From NCBI GenBank assembly GCA_964019135.1, contig OZ025263.1, forward strand, positions 31,536,133 to 31,600,132: 64,000 nucleotides of DNA. Direction: 5' to 3'. The DNA is from Arenicola marina. Its lineage: Eukaryota > Annelida > Polychaeta > Arenicolidae. The notes beneath the pieces were generated by a model. The model did not search any database and had not been told where the DNA came from. It saw only the letters and a list, made by a program, of their open reading frames with translations. Positions 30,975-45,795 of this stretch are shown here, piece after piece. Positions within the stretch are counted from its first letter, which is position 1. Each line of letters opens with the position of its first letter. The position numbers were made by a program, and so were the translations under genes.

Positions 30975-33185
30975 ATGATAACTACGACAAATATGACAAC
31001 AACGACAGATACGACGACAACGACAGATATGACAACAACGACAGATATGATAACAACGACAGCTACGACAACTACGCCAGAGACGACATCAACGACAGAT
31101 ATGACAACAACGACAAATACGACAACAACGACAGATACGCCAACAACGACAGATACGACAACAAGGACAGATACGACAAGAAGGACAGATACGACAACAA
31201 CGACAGATACGACAACAACTACAGATACGACAACAACGACAGATGTGACAACAACGATATGTACGACAACAACGACAGATATGAAACAACGACAGATACG
31301 ACAGATACGACAGCAACGACAGATACGACAGATACGACAAGAACGACGGATACGGCAACAACGACAGATACGACAACAACGACAGATACGACAACAACGA
31401 CAGATACGACAACAACGACAGATACGACAACAACGACAGATACGACAACAACGACAGGTGCGACAACAGAAACAGATATGACAGATATGACAACAACGAC
31501 AGATATGACAACAACGACAGATACGACAACAACGATAGATACGAGAACAACGACAGATACGACAGCAACGACAGATGCGACAACAACTACAGATACGTCA
31601 ACAACGACAGATGTGACAACCACGACAGATACGACAACGACAGATATGACAACAACGACAGATACGACAACAACGACGGATACGACGACAACGACAGATA
31701 TGACAACGACGACAGATATGACAACAACGACAGATACGACAACAACGACGGATACGACGACAACGACAGATATGACAACGACGACAGATATGACAACAAC
31801 GACAGATACGACAACAAGACTGATACGACAACAACGACAGATACGACGACAACGCCAGATACGACAACAACGACAGCTACGACAAAAACGACAGATACGA
31901 CAACGACGACAGATACGACAACAACGACAGATATGACAACAACGACAGATACGACAAAAACGACATTGACGACGAAAACGACAGATATGACAACAACGAC
32001 AGATACGACAACAACGACAGAGCCGACAACAACGACAGATATGACAACAACGACAGATACGACAACAACGACGGATACGACAACAACGACAGATACGACA
32101 GATGCGACAGATACGACAACAACGACAGAGATGAAAACAACGACAGATTCGACGACAACGACAGATATGACAACAACGACAGATACGACAGATATGACAG
32201 ATATGACAACAACGACAGATACGACAGCAACAACAGATACGATGACAATGACAGATGTGACAACAACGACAGATACAACAACAACGACAGAGCCGACAAC
32301 AACGACAGATATGACAACAACGACAGATACGACAACAACGACCGATACGACAACAACGACAGATACGACGACAACGACAGATATGAAAACAACGACAGAT
32401 ACGACGACAACGACAGATATGACAAGAACGACAGATACGACAGATACGAGAGCAACGACAGATACGACAGATACGACAAGAACGACGGATACGACAACAA
32501 CGACAGATGCGACAACAACGACAGATACGACAACAAGGACAGATACGACAACAAGGACAGATACGACAACAACGACAGATGCGACAACAGAAACAGATAT
32601 GACAGATATGACAACAACGACAGATATGACAACAACGACAGATACGACAACAACGACAGATGCGACTCCGACAGATACGACGACAACGACAGATACGACA
32701 ACAACGACAGATACGGCAGCAACGACAGATGCGACTCCGACAGATACGACGACAACGACAGATACGACAACAACGACAGATACGGCAGCAACGACAGATG
32801 CGACAACAACGACAGATACGTCAACAACGACAGATATGACAACAACGACTGATACGACAACAACGACATTGACGACGAAAACGACAGATATGACAACAAC
32901 GACAGATACGACAACAACGAAAGATATGACAACAACGACAGATACGACAACAACGACGGATATGACAACAACGACAGATACGACAACAACGACAGATACA
33001 ACAACAACGACAGATACAACAACAACGACAGATATGACAACAACGACAGATACGACAAAACAGACAGATACAACAACAACGACAGATTCGACAACAACGA
33101 CAGATACGAAAACAACGACAGATACGACAACAACGACAGATACGACAACAACGACAGATACGACAAAAAAACAGGTCCGACAGAT
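30975..33185 (+). repeat. Zone C higher-order unit 1 (2,211 bp)
   Basis: The unit starts just after the frame-breaking junction at about 30,953 to 30,965 (ACAAAAAAACAGGTACG) with ATG ATA ACT ACG ACA AAT. It contains a unique 72-bp internal duplication of the GCGACTCCGACAGAT module at about 32,725 to 32,796. A 1-bp loss in ATATGAAACAACG near 31,280 is shared with unit 2. Confidence 0.9.
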
Positions 33186-35414
33186 ATGATAACTACGACA
33201 AATATGACAACAACGACAGATACGACGACAACGACAGATATGACAACAACGACAGATATGATAACAACGACAGCTACGACAACTACGCCAGAGACGACAT
33301 CAACGACAGATATGACAACAACGACAAATACGACAACAACGACAGATACGCCAACAACGACAGATACGACAACAAGGACAGATACGACAAGAAGGACAGA
33401 TACGACAACAACGACAGATACGACAACAACTACAGATACGACAACAACGACAGATGTGACAACAACGATATGTACGACAACAACGACAGATATGAAACAA
33501 CGACAGATACGACAGATACGACAGCAACGACAGATACGACAGATACGACAAGAACGACGGATACGGCAACAACGACAGATACGACAACAACGACAGATAC
33601 GACAACAACGACAGATACGACAACAACGACAGATACGACAACAACGACAGATACGACAACAACGACAGGTGCGACAACAGAAACAGATATGACAGATATG
33701 ACAACAACGACAGATATGACAACAACGACAGATACGACAACAACGATAGATACGAGAACAACGACAGATACGACAGCAACGACAGATGCGACAACAACTA
33801 CAGATACGTCAACAACGACAGATGTGACAACCACGACAGATACGACAACGACAGATATGACAACAACGACAGATACGACAACAACGACGGATACGACAAC
33901 AACGACAGATATGACAACGACGACAGATATGACAACAACGACAGATACGACAACAACGACGGATACGACGACAACGACAGATATGACAACGACGACAGAT
34001 ATGACAACAACGACAGATACGACAACAAGACTGATACGACAACAACGACAGATACGACGACAACGCCAGATACGACAACAACGACAGCTACGACAAAAAC
34101 GACAGATACGACAACGACGACAGATACGACAACAACGACAGATATGACAACAACGACAGATACGACAAAAACGACATTGACGACGAAAACGACAGATATG
34201 ACAACAACGACAGATACGACAACAACGACAGAGCCGACAACAACGACAGATATGACAACAACGACAGATACGACAACAACGACGGATACGACAACAACGA
34301 CAGATACGACAGATGCGACAGATACGACAACAACGACAGAGATGAAAACAACGACAGATTCGACGACAACGACAGATATGACAACAACGACAGATACGAC
34401 AGATATGACAGATATGACAACAACGACAGATACGACAGCAACAACAGATACGATGACAATGACAGATGTGACAACAACGACAGATACAACAACAACGACA
34501 GAGCCGACAACAACGACAGATATGACAACAACGACAGATACGACAACAACGACCGATACGACAACAACGACAGATACGACGACAACGACAGATATGAAAA
34601 CAACGACAGATACGACGACAACGACAGATATGACAAGAACGACAGATACGACAGATACGAGAGCAACGACAGATACGACAGATACGACAAGAACGACGGA
34701 TACGACAACAACGACAGATGCGACAACAACGACAGATACGACAACAAGGACAGATACGACAACAAGGACAGATACGACAACAACGACAGATGCGACAACA
34801 GAAACAGATATGACAGATATGACAACAACGACAGATATGACAACAACGACAGATACGACAACAACGACAGATGCGACTCCGACAGATACGACGACAACGA
34901 CAGATACGACAACAACGACAGATACGGCAGCAACGACAGATGCGACAACAACGACAGATACGTCAACAACGACAGATGTGACAACCACGACAGACACGAC
35001 AACGACAGATATGACAACAACGACAGATACGACAACAACGACTGATGCGACGTCAACGACAGATATGACAACGATGACAGATATGACAACAACAACAGAT
35101 ACGACAACAACGACCGATATGACGACAACGACAGATACGACAACAACGACAGATACGACAACAACGACGGATATGACAACAACGACAGATACGACAACAA
35201 CGACAGATACAACAACAACGACAGATTCGACAACAACGACAGATATGACAACAACGACAGATACGACAACAACGACAGATACGACAACAACGACAGATAC
35301 GACAAAACAGACAGATACAACAAGAACGACAGATTCGACAACAACGACAGATACGAAAACAACGACAGATACGACAACAACGACAGATACGACAAAAAAA
35401 CAGGTACGACAGAT
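33186..35414 (+). repeat. Zone C higher-order unit 2 (2,229 bp)
   Basis: The first 960 bp match unit 1 almost base for base, including the ATATGAAACAACG slip at about 33,491. The distal part differs, carrying GATGCGACGTCAACG and ACGATGACAGAT variants shared with units 3 and 6. Its leading junction uniquely reads CAGGTCCG instead of CAGGTACG. Confidence 0.9.
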
Positions 35415-37990
35415 ATGACAACTACGACAAATATGACAACAACGACAGATACGACGACAACGACAGATATGACAACAACGACAGATATGATAACAACGAC
35501 AGCTACGACAACTACGACAGAGACGACATCAACGACAGATATGACAACAACGACAAATACGACAACAACGACAGATACGCCAACAACGACAGATACGACA
35601 ACAAGGACAGATACGACAAGAAGGACAGATACGACAACAACGACAGATACGACAACAACTACATATACGACAACAACGACAGATGTGACAACAACGATAT
35701 GTACGACAACAACGACAGATACGACAACAACGACAGATACGAAAGCAAAGACAGATACGACAAATATGACAACAACGACACATATGACAACAGGGACAGA
35801 TACGACGACAACGACAGATATGACAACAACGACAGATATGATAACAACGACAGCTACGACAATTACGACAGAGACATCAACGACAAATATGACAACAACG
35901 ACAAATACGACAACAACGACAGCTACGACAAAAACGACAGATACGACAACAACGACAGATACGACAACAACGACAGATATGACAACAACGACAGATACGA
36001 CAAAAACGACATTGACGACGAAAACGACAGATATGACAACAACGACAGATACGACAACAACGACAGAGCCGACAACAACGACAGATATGACAACAACGAC
36101 AGATACGACAACAACGACGGATACGACAACAACGACAGATACGACAGGTGCGACAGATACGACAACAACGACAGAGATGAAAACAACGACAGATACGACG
36201 ACAACGACAGATATGACAACAACGACAGATACGACAGATATGACAGATATGACAACAACGACAGATACGACAGCAACAACAGATACGATGACAATGACAG
36301 ATGTGACAACAACGACAGATACAACAACAACGACAGAGCCGACAACAACGACAGATATGACAACAACGACAGATACGACAACAACGACCGATACGACAAC
36401 AACGACAGATACGACGACAACGACAGATATGAAAACAACGACAGATACGACGACAACGACAGATATGACAAGAACGACAGATACGACAGATACGACAGCA
36501 ACGACAGATACGACAGATACGACAAGAACGACGGATACGACAACAACGACAGATACGACAACAACGACAGATACGACAAGGACAGATACGACAACAAGGA
36601 CAGATACGACAACAACGACAGATGCGACAACAGAAACATATATGACAGATATGACAACAACGACAGATATGACAACAACGACAGATACGACAACAACGAC
36701 AGATGCGACTCCGACAGATACGACGACAACGACAGATACGACAACAACGACAGATACGGCAGCAACGACAGATGCGACAACAACGACAGATACGTCAACA
36801 ACGACAGATATGACAACAACGACTGATACGACAACAACGACATTGACGACGAAAACGACAGATACGACAACAACGACAGATACGACAGATGCGACAGATA
36901 CGACAACAACGACAGAGATGAAAACAACGACAGATTCGACGACAACGACAGATATGACAACAACGACAGATACGACAGATATGACAGATATGACAACAAC
37001 GACAGATACGACAGCAACAACAGATACGATGACAATGACAGATGTGACAACAACGACAGATACAACAACAACGACAGAGCCGACAACAACGACAGATATG
37101 ACAACAACGACAGATACGACAACAACGACCGATACGACAACAACGACAGATACGACGACAACGACAGATATGAAAACAACGACAGATACGACGACAACGA
37201 CAGATATGACAAGAACGACAGATACGACAGATACGAGAGCAACGACAGATACGACAGATACGACAAGAACGACGGATACGACAACAACGACAGATGCGAC
37301 AACAACGACAGATACGACAACAAGGACAGATACGACAACAAGGACAGATACGACAACAACGACAGATGCGACAACAGAAACAGATATGACAGATATGACA
37401 ACAACGACAGATATGACAACAACGACAGATACGACAACAACGACAGATGCGACTCCGACAGATACGACGACAACGACAGATACGACAACAACGACAGATA
37501 CGGCAGCAACGACAGATGCGACAACAACGACAGATACGTCAACAACGACAGATGTGACAACCACGACAGACACGACAACGACAGATATGACAACAACGAC
37601 AGATACGACAACAACGACTGATGCGACGTCAACGACAGATATGACAACGATGACAGATATGACAACAACAACAGATACGACAACAACGACCGATATGACG
37701 ACAACGACAGATACGACAACAACGACAGATACGACAACAACGACGGATATGACAACAACGACAGATACGACAACAACGACAGATACAACAACAACGACAG
37801 ATTCGACAACAACGACAGATATGACAACAACGACAGATACGACAACAACGACAGATACGACAACAACGACAGATACGACAAAACAGACAGATACAACAAG
37901 AACGACAGATTCGACAACAACGACAGATACGAAAACAACGACAGATACGACAACAACGACAGATACGACAAAAAAACAGGTACGACAGAT
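35415..37990 (+). repeat. Zone C higher-order unit 3 (2,576 bp)
   Basis: This is the longest unit. It contains two successive copies of the module carrying GATACGATGACAATG (about 36,283 and 37,023), as if parts of two units fused by unequal exchange after the ACATTGACGACGAAAACG landmark at about 36,840. Confidence 0.9.
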
Positions 37991-39726
37991 ATGACAACTA
38001 CGACAAATATGACAACAACGACAGATACGACGACAACGACAGATATGACAACAACGACAGATATGATAACAACGACAGCTACGACAACTACGACAGAGAC
38101 GACATCAACGACAGATATGACAACAACGACAAATACGACAACAACGACAGATACGCCAACAACGACAGATACGACAACAAGGACAGATACGACAAGAAGG
38201 ACAGATACGACAACAACGACAGATACGACAACAACTACATATACGACAACAACGACAGATGTGACAACAACGATATGTACGACAACAACGACAGATACGA
38301 CAACAACGACAGATACGAAAGCAAAGACAGATACGACAAATATGACAACAACGACACATATGACAACAGGGACAGATACGACGACAACGACAGATATGAC
38401 AACAACGACAGATATGATAACAACGACAGCTACGACAATTACGACAGAGACATCAACGACAAATATGACAACAACGACAAATACGACAACAACGACAGCT
38501 ACGACAAAAACGACAGATACGACAACAACGACAGATACGACAACAACGACAGATATGACAACAACGACAGATACGACAAAAACGACATTGACGACGAAAA
38601 CGACAGATATGACAACAACGACAGATACGACAACAACGACAGAGCCGACAACAACGACAGATATGACAACAACGACAGATACGACAACAACGACGGATAC
38701 GACAACAACGACAGATACGACAGGTGCGACAGATACGACAACAACGACAGAGATGAAAACAACGACAGATACGACGACAACGACAGATATGACAACAACG
38801 ACAGATACGACAGATATGACAGATATGACAACAACGACAGATACGACAGCAACAACAGATACGATGACAATGACAGATGTGACAACAACGACAGATACAA
38901 CAACAACGACAGAGCCGACAACAACGACAGATATGACAACAACGACAGATACGACAACAACGACCGATACGACAACAACGACAGATACGACGACAACGAC
39001 AGATATGAAAACAACGACAGATACGACGACAACGACAGATATGACAAGAACGACAGATACGACAGATACGACAGATACGACAGATACGACAAGAACGACG
39101 GATACGACAACAACGACAGATACGACAACAACGACAGATACGACAAGGACAGATACGACAACAAGGACAGATACGACAACAACGACAGATGCGACAACAG
39201 AAACATATATGACAGATATGACAACAACGACAGATATGACAACAACGACAGATACGACAACAACGACAGATGCGACTCCGACAGATACGACGACAACGAC
39301 AGATACGACAACAACGACAGATACGGCAGCAACGACAGATGCGACAACAACGACAGATACGTCAACAACGACAGATATGACAACAACGACTGATACGACA
39401 ACAACGACATTGACGACGAAAACGACAGATATGACAACAACGACAGATACGACAACAACGAAAGATATGACAACAACGACAGATACGACAACAACGACGG
39501 ATATGACAACAACGACAGATACGACAACAACGACAGATACAACAACAACGACAGATTCGACAACAACGACAGATATGACAACAACGACAGATACGACAAA
39601 ACAGACAGATACAACAACAACGACAGATTCGACAACAACGACAGATACGAAAACAACGACAGATACGACAACAACGACAGATACGACAACAACGACAGAT
39701 ACGACAAAAAAACAGGTACGACAGAT
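37991..39726 (+). repeat. Zone C higher-order unit 4 (1,736 bp)
   Basis: The first kilobase matches unit 3 at an offset of 2,576 bp, including the shortened ATTACGACAGAGACATC stretch. Near 39,065 it has lost the AGCAACG unit, leaving four GATACGACA-type units in a row. Confidence 0.9.
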
Positions 39727-41506
39727 ATGATAACTACGACAAATATGACAACAACGACAGATACGACGACAACGACAGATATGACAGCAACGACAGATAT
39801 GATAACAACGACAGCTACGACAACTACGACAGAGACGACATCAACGACAGATATGACAACAACGACAAATACGACAACAACGACAGATACGCCAACAACG
39901 ACAGATACGACAACAAGGACAGATACGACAAGAAGGACAGATACGACAACAACGACAGATACGACAACAACTACAGATACGACAACAACGACAGATGTGA
40001 CAACAACGATATGTACGACAACAACGACAGATATGACAACAACGACAGATACGACAGATACGACAGCAACGACAGATACGACAGATACGACAAGAACGAC
40101 GGATACGGCAACAACGACAGATACGACAACAACGACAGATACGACAACAACGACAGATACGACAACAACGACAGATACGACAACAACGACAGATACGACA
40201 ACAACGACAGGTGCGACAACAGAAACAGATATGACAGATATGACAACAACGACAGATATGACAACAACGACAGATACGACAACAACGACAGATACGACAA
40301 CAACGACAGATACGACAGCAACGACAGATGCGACAACAACTACAGATACGTCAACAACGACAGATGTGACAACCACGACAGATACGACAACGACAGATAT
40401 GACAACAACGACAGATACGACAACAACGACGGATACGACGACAACGACAGATATGACAACGACGACAGATATGACAACAACGACAGATACGACAACAACG
40501 ACGGATACGACGACAACGACAGATATGACAACGACGACAGATATGACAACAACGACAGATACGACAACAAGACTGATACGACAACAACGACAGATACGAC
40601 GACAACGCCAGATACGACAACAACGACAGCTACGACAAAAACGACAGATACGACAACGACGACAGATACGACAACAACGACAGATATGACAACAACGACA
40701 GATACGACAGGTGCGACAGATACGACAACAACGACAGAGATGAAAACAACGACAGGTACGACGACAACGACAGATATGAAAACAACGACAGATACGACGA
40801 CAACGACAGATATGACAAGAACGACAGATACGACAGATACGACAGCAACGACAGATACGACAGATACGACAAGAACGACGGATACGACAACAACGACAGA
40901 TACGACAACAACGACAGATACGACAAGGACAGATACGACAACAAGGACAGATACGACAACAACGACAGATGCGACAACAGAAACATATATGACAGATATG
41001 ACAACAACGACAGATATGACAACAACGACAGATACGACAACAACGACAGATGCGACTCCGACAGATACGACGACAACGACAGATACGACAACAACGACAG
41101 ATACGGCAGCAACGACAGATGCGACAACAACGACAGATACGTCAACAACGACAGATATGACAACAACGACTGATACGACAACAACGACATTGACGACGAA
41201 AACGACAGATATGACAACAACGACAGATACGACAACAACGAAAGATATGACAACAACGACAGATACGACAACAACGACGGATATGACAACAACGACAGAT
41301 ACGACAACAACGACAGATACAACAACAACGACAGATTCGACAACAACGACAGATATGACAACAACGACAGATACGACAAAACAGACAGATACAACAACAA
41401 CGACAGATTCGACAACAACGACAGATACGAAAACAACGACAGATACGACAACAACGACAGATACGACAACAACGACAGATACGACAAAAAAACAGGTACG
41501 ACAGAT
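39727..41506 (+). repeat. Zone C higher-order unit 5 (1,780 bp)
   Basis: This unit lacks the GATACGATGACAATG and GAGCCG module found in the other units. The sequence jumps from GGTGCGACAGAT to ATGAAAACAACG at about 40,705 to 40,780. The first 960 bp are the same as unit 6. Confidence 0.9.
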
Positions 41507-43610
41507 ATGATAACTACGACAAATATGACAACAACGACAGATACGACGACAACGACAGATATGACAGCAACGACAGATATGATAACAACGACAGCTACGA
41601 CAACTACGACAGAGACGACATCAACGACAGATATGACAACAACGACAAATACGACAACAACGACAGATACGCCAACAACGACAGATACGACAACAAGGAC
41701 AGATACGACAAGAAGGACAGATACGACAACAACGACAGATACGACAACAACTACAGATACGACAACAACGACAGATGTGACAACAACGATATGTACGACA
41801 ACAACGACAGATATGACAACAACGACAGATACGACAGATACGACAGCAACGACAGATACGACAGATACGACAAGAACGACGGATACGGCAACAACGACAG
41901 ATACGACAACAACGACAGATACGACAACAACGACAGATACGACAACAACGACAGATACGACAACAACGACAGATACGACAACAACGACAGGTGCGACAAC
42001 AGAAACAGATATGACAGATATGACAACAACGACAGATATGACAACAACGACAGATACGACAACAACGACAGATACGACAACAACGACAGATACGACAGCA
42101 ACGACAGATGCGACAACAACTACAGATACGTCAACAACGACAGATGTGACAACCACGACAGATACGACAACGACAGATATGACAACAACGACAGATACGA
42201 CAACAACGACGGATACGACGACAACGACAGATATGACAACGACGACAGATATGACAACAACGACAGATACGACAACAACGACGGATACGACGACAACGAC
42301 AGATATGACAACGACGACAGATATGACAACAACGACAGATACGACAACAAGACTGATACGACAACAACGACAGATACGACGACAACGCCAGATACGACAA
42401 CAACGACAGCTACGACAAAAACGACAGATACGACAACGACGACAGATACGACAACAACGACAGATATGACAACAACGACAGATACGACAAAAACGACATT
42501 GACGACGAAAACGACAGATATGACAACAACGACAGATACGACAACAACGACAGAGCCGACAACAACGACAGATATGACAACAACGACAGATACGACAACA
42601 ACGACGGATACGACAACAACGACAGATACGACAGATGCGACAGATACGACAACAACGACAGAGATGAAAACAACGACAGATTCGACGACAACGACAGATA
42701 TGACAACAACGACAGATACGACAGATATGACAGATATGACAACAACGACAGATACGACAGCAACAACAGATACGATGACAATGACAGATGTGACAACAAC
42801 GACAGATACAACAACAACGACAGAGCCGACAACAACGACAGATATGACAACAACGACAGATACGACAACAACGACCGATACGACAACAACGACAGATACG
42901 ACGACAACGACAGATATGAAAACAACGACAGATACGACGACAACGACAGATATGACAAGAACGACAGATACGACAGATACGAGAGCAACGACAGATACGA
43001 CAGATACGACAAGAACGACGGATACGACAACAACGACAGATGCGACAACAACGACAGATACGACAACAAGGACAGATACGACAACAAGGACAGATACGAC
43101 AACAACGACAGATGCGACAACAGAAACAGATATGACAGATATGACAACAACGACAGATATGACAACAACGACAGATACGACAACAACGACAGATGCGACT
43201 CCGACAGATACGACGACAACGACAGATACGACAACAACGACAGATACGGCAGCAACGACAGATGCGACAACAACGACAGATACGTCAACAACGACAGATG
43301 TGACAACCACGACAGACACGACAACGACAGATATGACAACAACGACAGATACGACAACAACGACTGATGCGACGTCAACGACAGATATGACAACAACGAC
43401 AGATACAACAACAACGACAGATTCGACAACAACGACAGATATGACAACAACGACAGATACGACAACAACGACAGATACGACAACAACGACAGATACGACA
43501 AAACAGACAGATACAACAAGAACGACAGATTCGACAACAACGACAGATACGAAAACAACGACAGATACGACAACAACGACAGATACGACAAAAAAACAGG
43601 TACGACAGAT
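41507..43610 (+). repeat. Zone C higher-order unit 6 (2,104 bp)
   Basis: It begins like unit 5 (offset 1,780 bp, no difference noticed over about 960 bp) but its distal half is of the unit 2/3 type. It looks like a recombinant of two unit classes. Confidence 0.9.
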
Positions 43611-45215
43611 ATGACAACTACGACAAATATGACAACAACGACAGATACGACGACAACGACAGATATAACAACAACGACAGATATGATAACAACGACAGCT
43701 ACGACAACTACGACAGAGACGACATCAACGACAGATATGACAACAACGACAAATACGACAACAACGACAGATACGCCAACAACGACAGATACGACAACAA
43801 GGACAGATACGACAAGAAGGACAGATACGACAACAACGACAGATACGACAACAACTACATATACGACAACAACGACAGATGTGACAACAACGATATGTAC
43901 GACAACAACGACAGATACGACAACAACGACAGATACGAAAGCAAAGACAGATACGACAAATATGACAACAACGACACATATGACAACAGCGACAGATACG
44001 ACGACAACGACAGATATGACAACAACGACAGATATGATAACAACGACAGCTACGACAATTACGACAGAGACATCAACGACAAATATGACAACAACGACAA
44101 ATACGACAACAACGACAGATACGCCAACAACGACAGATACGACAACAAGGATAGATACGTCAAGAAGGACAGATACGACAACAACGACAGATACGACAAC
44201 AACGACAGATACGACAACAACGACATATGTGACAACAACGATATGTACGACAACAACGACAGATACGACAACAACGACAGATACGACAACAACGACAGAT
44301 ACGACAACAACGACAGATACGAAAACAAAGACAGATACGACAAATATGACAACAACGACAGATATGACAACAAGGACAGATACGACGACAACGACAGATA
44401 TGACAACAACGACAGATACGACAACTACGACAGAGACGACACCGACGACAGATATGACAACAACGACAAATACGACAACAACGACAGATGCGCCAACAAC
44501 GACAGATACGACAACAAGGACAGATACGACAACAAGGACAGATACGACAACAACGACAGATACGACAACAACGACAGATACGACAACAACGACAGATACG
44601 ACAGCAAAAACGGATACGACAGATATGACAACGACGACAGATACGACAGCAACGACAGATACGACGACAATGACAGATGTGACAACAACGACAGATATGA
44701 CAACGACAACAGATACAACAACAACGACAGAGCCGGCAACAACGACAGATATGACAACAACGACAGATATGACAACAACGACAGATACCACAACAACGAC
44801 AGATACGACAACAACGACAGATACGACGACAAAGCCAGATACGACAACAACGACAGATATGACAACAACGACAGATACGACAACAACGACAGATACGACG
44901 ACAACGACAGATATGACAACAACGACAGATACGACAACAACGAAAGATATGACAACAACGACAGATACGACAACAACGACGGATATGACAACAACGACAA
45001 ATACGACAACAACGACAGATGTGACAACAACGACAGATACGACAACAACGACAGATATGACAACAACGACAAATACGACAACAACGGCAGATACGCCAAC
45101 AACGACAGATACGACAACAACGACAGATACGACAGATATGACAACAACGACAAATACGACAACAACGACAGATACAACGACAACGACAGACATGACAACA
45201 ACGACAGATACGACA
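43611..45215 (+). repeat. Zone C unit 7, switching to zone-A-like sequence
   Basis: The first 450 bp or so match units 3 and 4. It then passes through extra AATACGACAACA units with GATACGTCAAGAAGG into the block shared with 14,486 to 15,230. No further higher-order unit follows, so this is the right-hand end of the regular part of the array. Confidence 0.85.
44460..45186 (+). repeat. Block shared with 14,486-15,230
   Basis: Same order of variants as the zone A block about 30 kb to the left, one unit shorter. It lies between the last higher-order unit and the degenerate array edge. Confidence 0.85.
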
Positions 45216-45625
45216 ACAACGACAGATATGACAACAAGGAAAGATACGACAACAAAAACAGATACGACAGATATGACAACAACGACAGATATGACAACAA
45301 CAACAGATACGACAACAACGACAGATGCGACTACGACAGATACGACGACAACGACAGATACGACAACAACGACAGATACGACGACAATGACAGATATGAG
45401 AACAGCGACAGATACGACAACAACGACAGATGCGACTACGACAGATACGACGACAACGACAGATGCGACAACAACGGCAGATACGACAACAACGACAGAT
45501 ACGTCACCAACGACAGATGTGACAACCACGACAGATACGACAACGACAGATATGACAACAACGACAGATACGACAACGACAGATACGTCAACAACGACAG
45601 ATACGTCAACAACGACATATACGAC

Positions 45626-45731
45626 AACTCTAACAATGGCAACAGCGACAACTCTAACAACGGCAACAACGACAACTCTAAGATTGATAGCAACAACACA
45701 AAAATGACTACGACTCAAAACTGAAATATTT
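45626..45731 (+). other. Degenerate right edge of the 18-bp array
   Basis: The 18-bp rhythm is replaced by units of ACAACTCTAACAACGGCA type, still Thr-rich in the same plus-strand frame. That frame meets TGA at 45,705 to 45,707, then after eight codons resumes at ATG 45,732. Decay toward the edge is usual for tandem arrays. Confidence 0.75.
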
Positions 45732-45795
45732 ATGGCCACAGACACTCCTCGAAATACACCTATAACGGAATCAAACGACAACTCATACAGCGGCA
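45732..45795 (+). pseudogene. Mucin-like Thr/Pro remnant, first copy
   Basis: In the same frame as the array's Thr frame this reads ATDTPRNTPITES and continues NDNSYSG until a SINE begins at 45,796. A close relative of the first 13 residues, TTDTPKTTPVTES, lies about 300 bp downstream. There is no start context, domain or splice signal that I can defend, so I read it as a relic of a Thr/Pro-rich coding segment at the edge of the array. Confidence 0.45.

Larger units (their letters stand above)
1..45625 (+). repeat. Giant 18-bp tandem array (satellite or mucin-type minisatellite)
   Basis: About 2,500 head-to-tail copies of an 18-bp unit, ACG ACA ACA ACG ACA GAT, run without interruption from the left edge of the window, so the array is longer than shown. 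On the plus strand the unit reads TTTTTD. Its other frames read RQQRQI, DNNDRY, and on the minus strand ICRCCR, SVVVVV and LSLLSY; none has a stop. Common variants are ATG, GCG, GTG, AAA or AGG for a Thr codon and GAG, AAT or TAT for GAT. Shorter or longer units (9, 12, 15, 21 bp) are scattered through it. The plus strand is A/C-rich and T-poor, and there are two CpG per unit. Thr-rich repeats of this kind are known from mucin-type PTS domains, but similar sequence also occurs as non-coding satellite. Identity as a tandem array is certain; a coding role is not. Confidence 0.98.

Noticed and set aside
1..45625. GTCGTT motifs on the minus strand as an immune-stimulatory CpG array
   Set aside because: The hexamer is inherent to the unit; a function as a receptor ligand in the organism's own genome has no support in the sequence.
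43895..45724. Plus-strand DNNDRY open frame of 609 codons and similar ones elsewhere in the array
   Set aside because: Another frame of the same repeat. There is no independent evidence, and an Asn/Asp-rich frame overlapping a Thr-rich one cannot be told from chance here.
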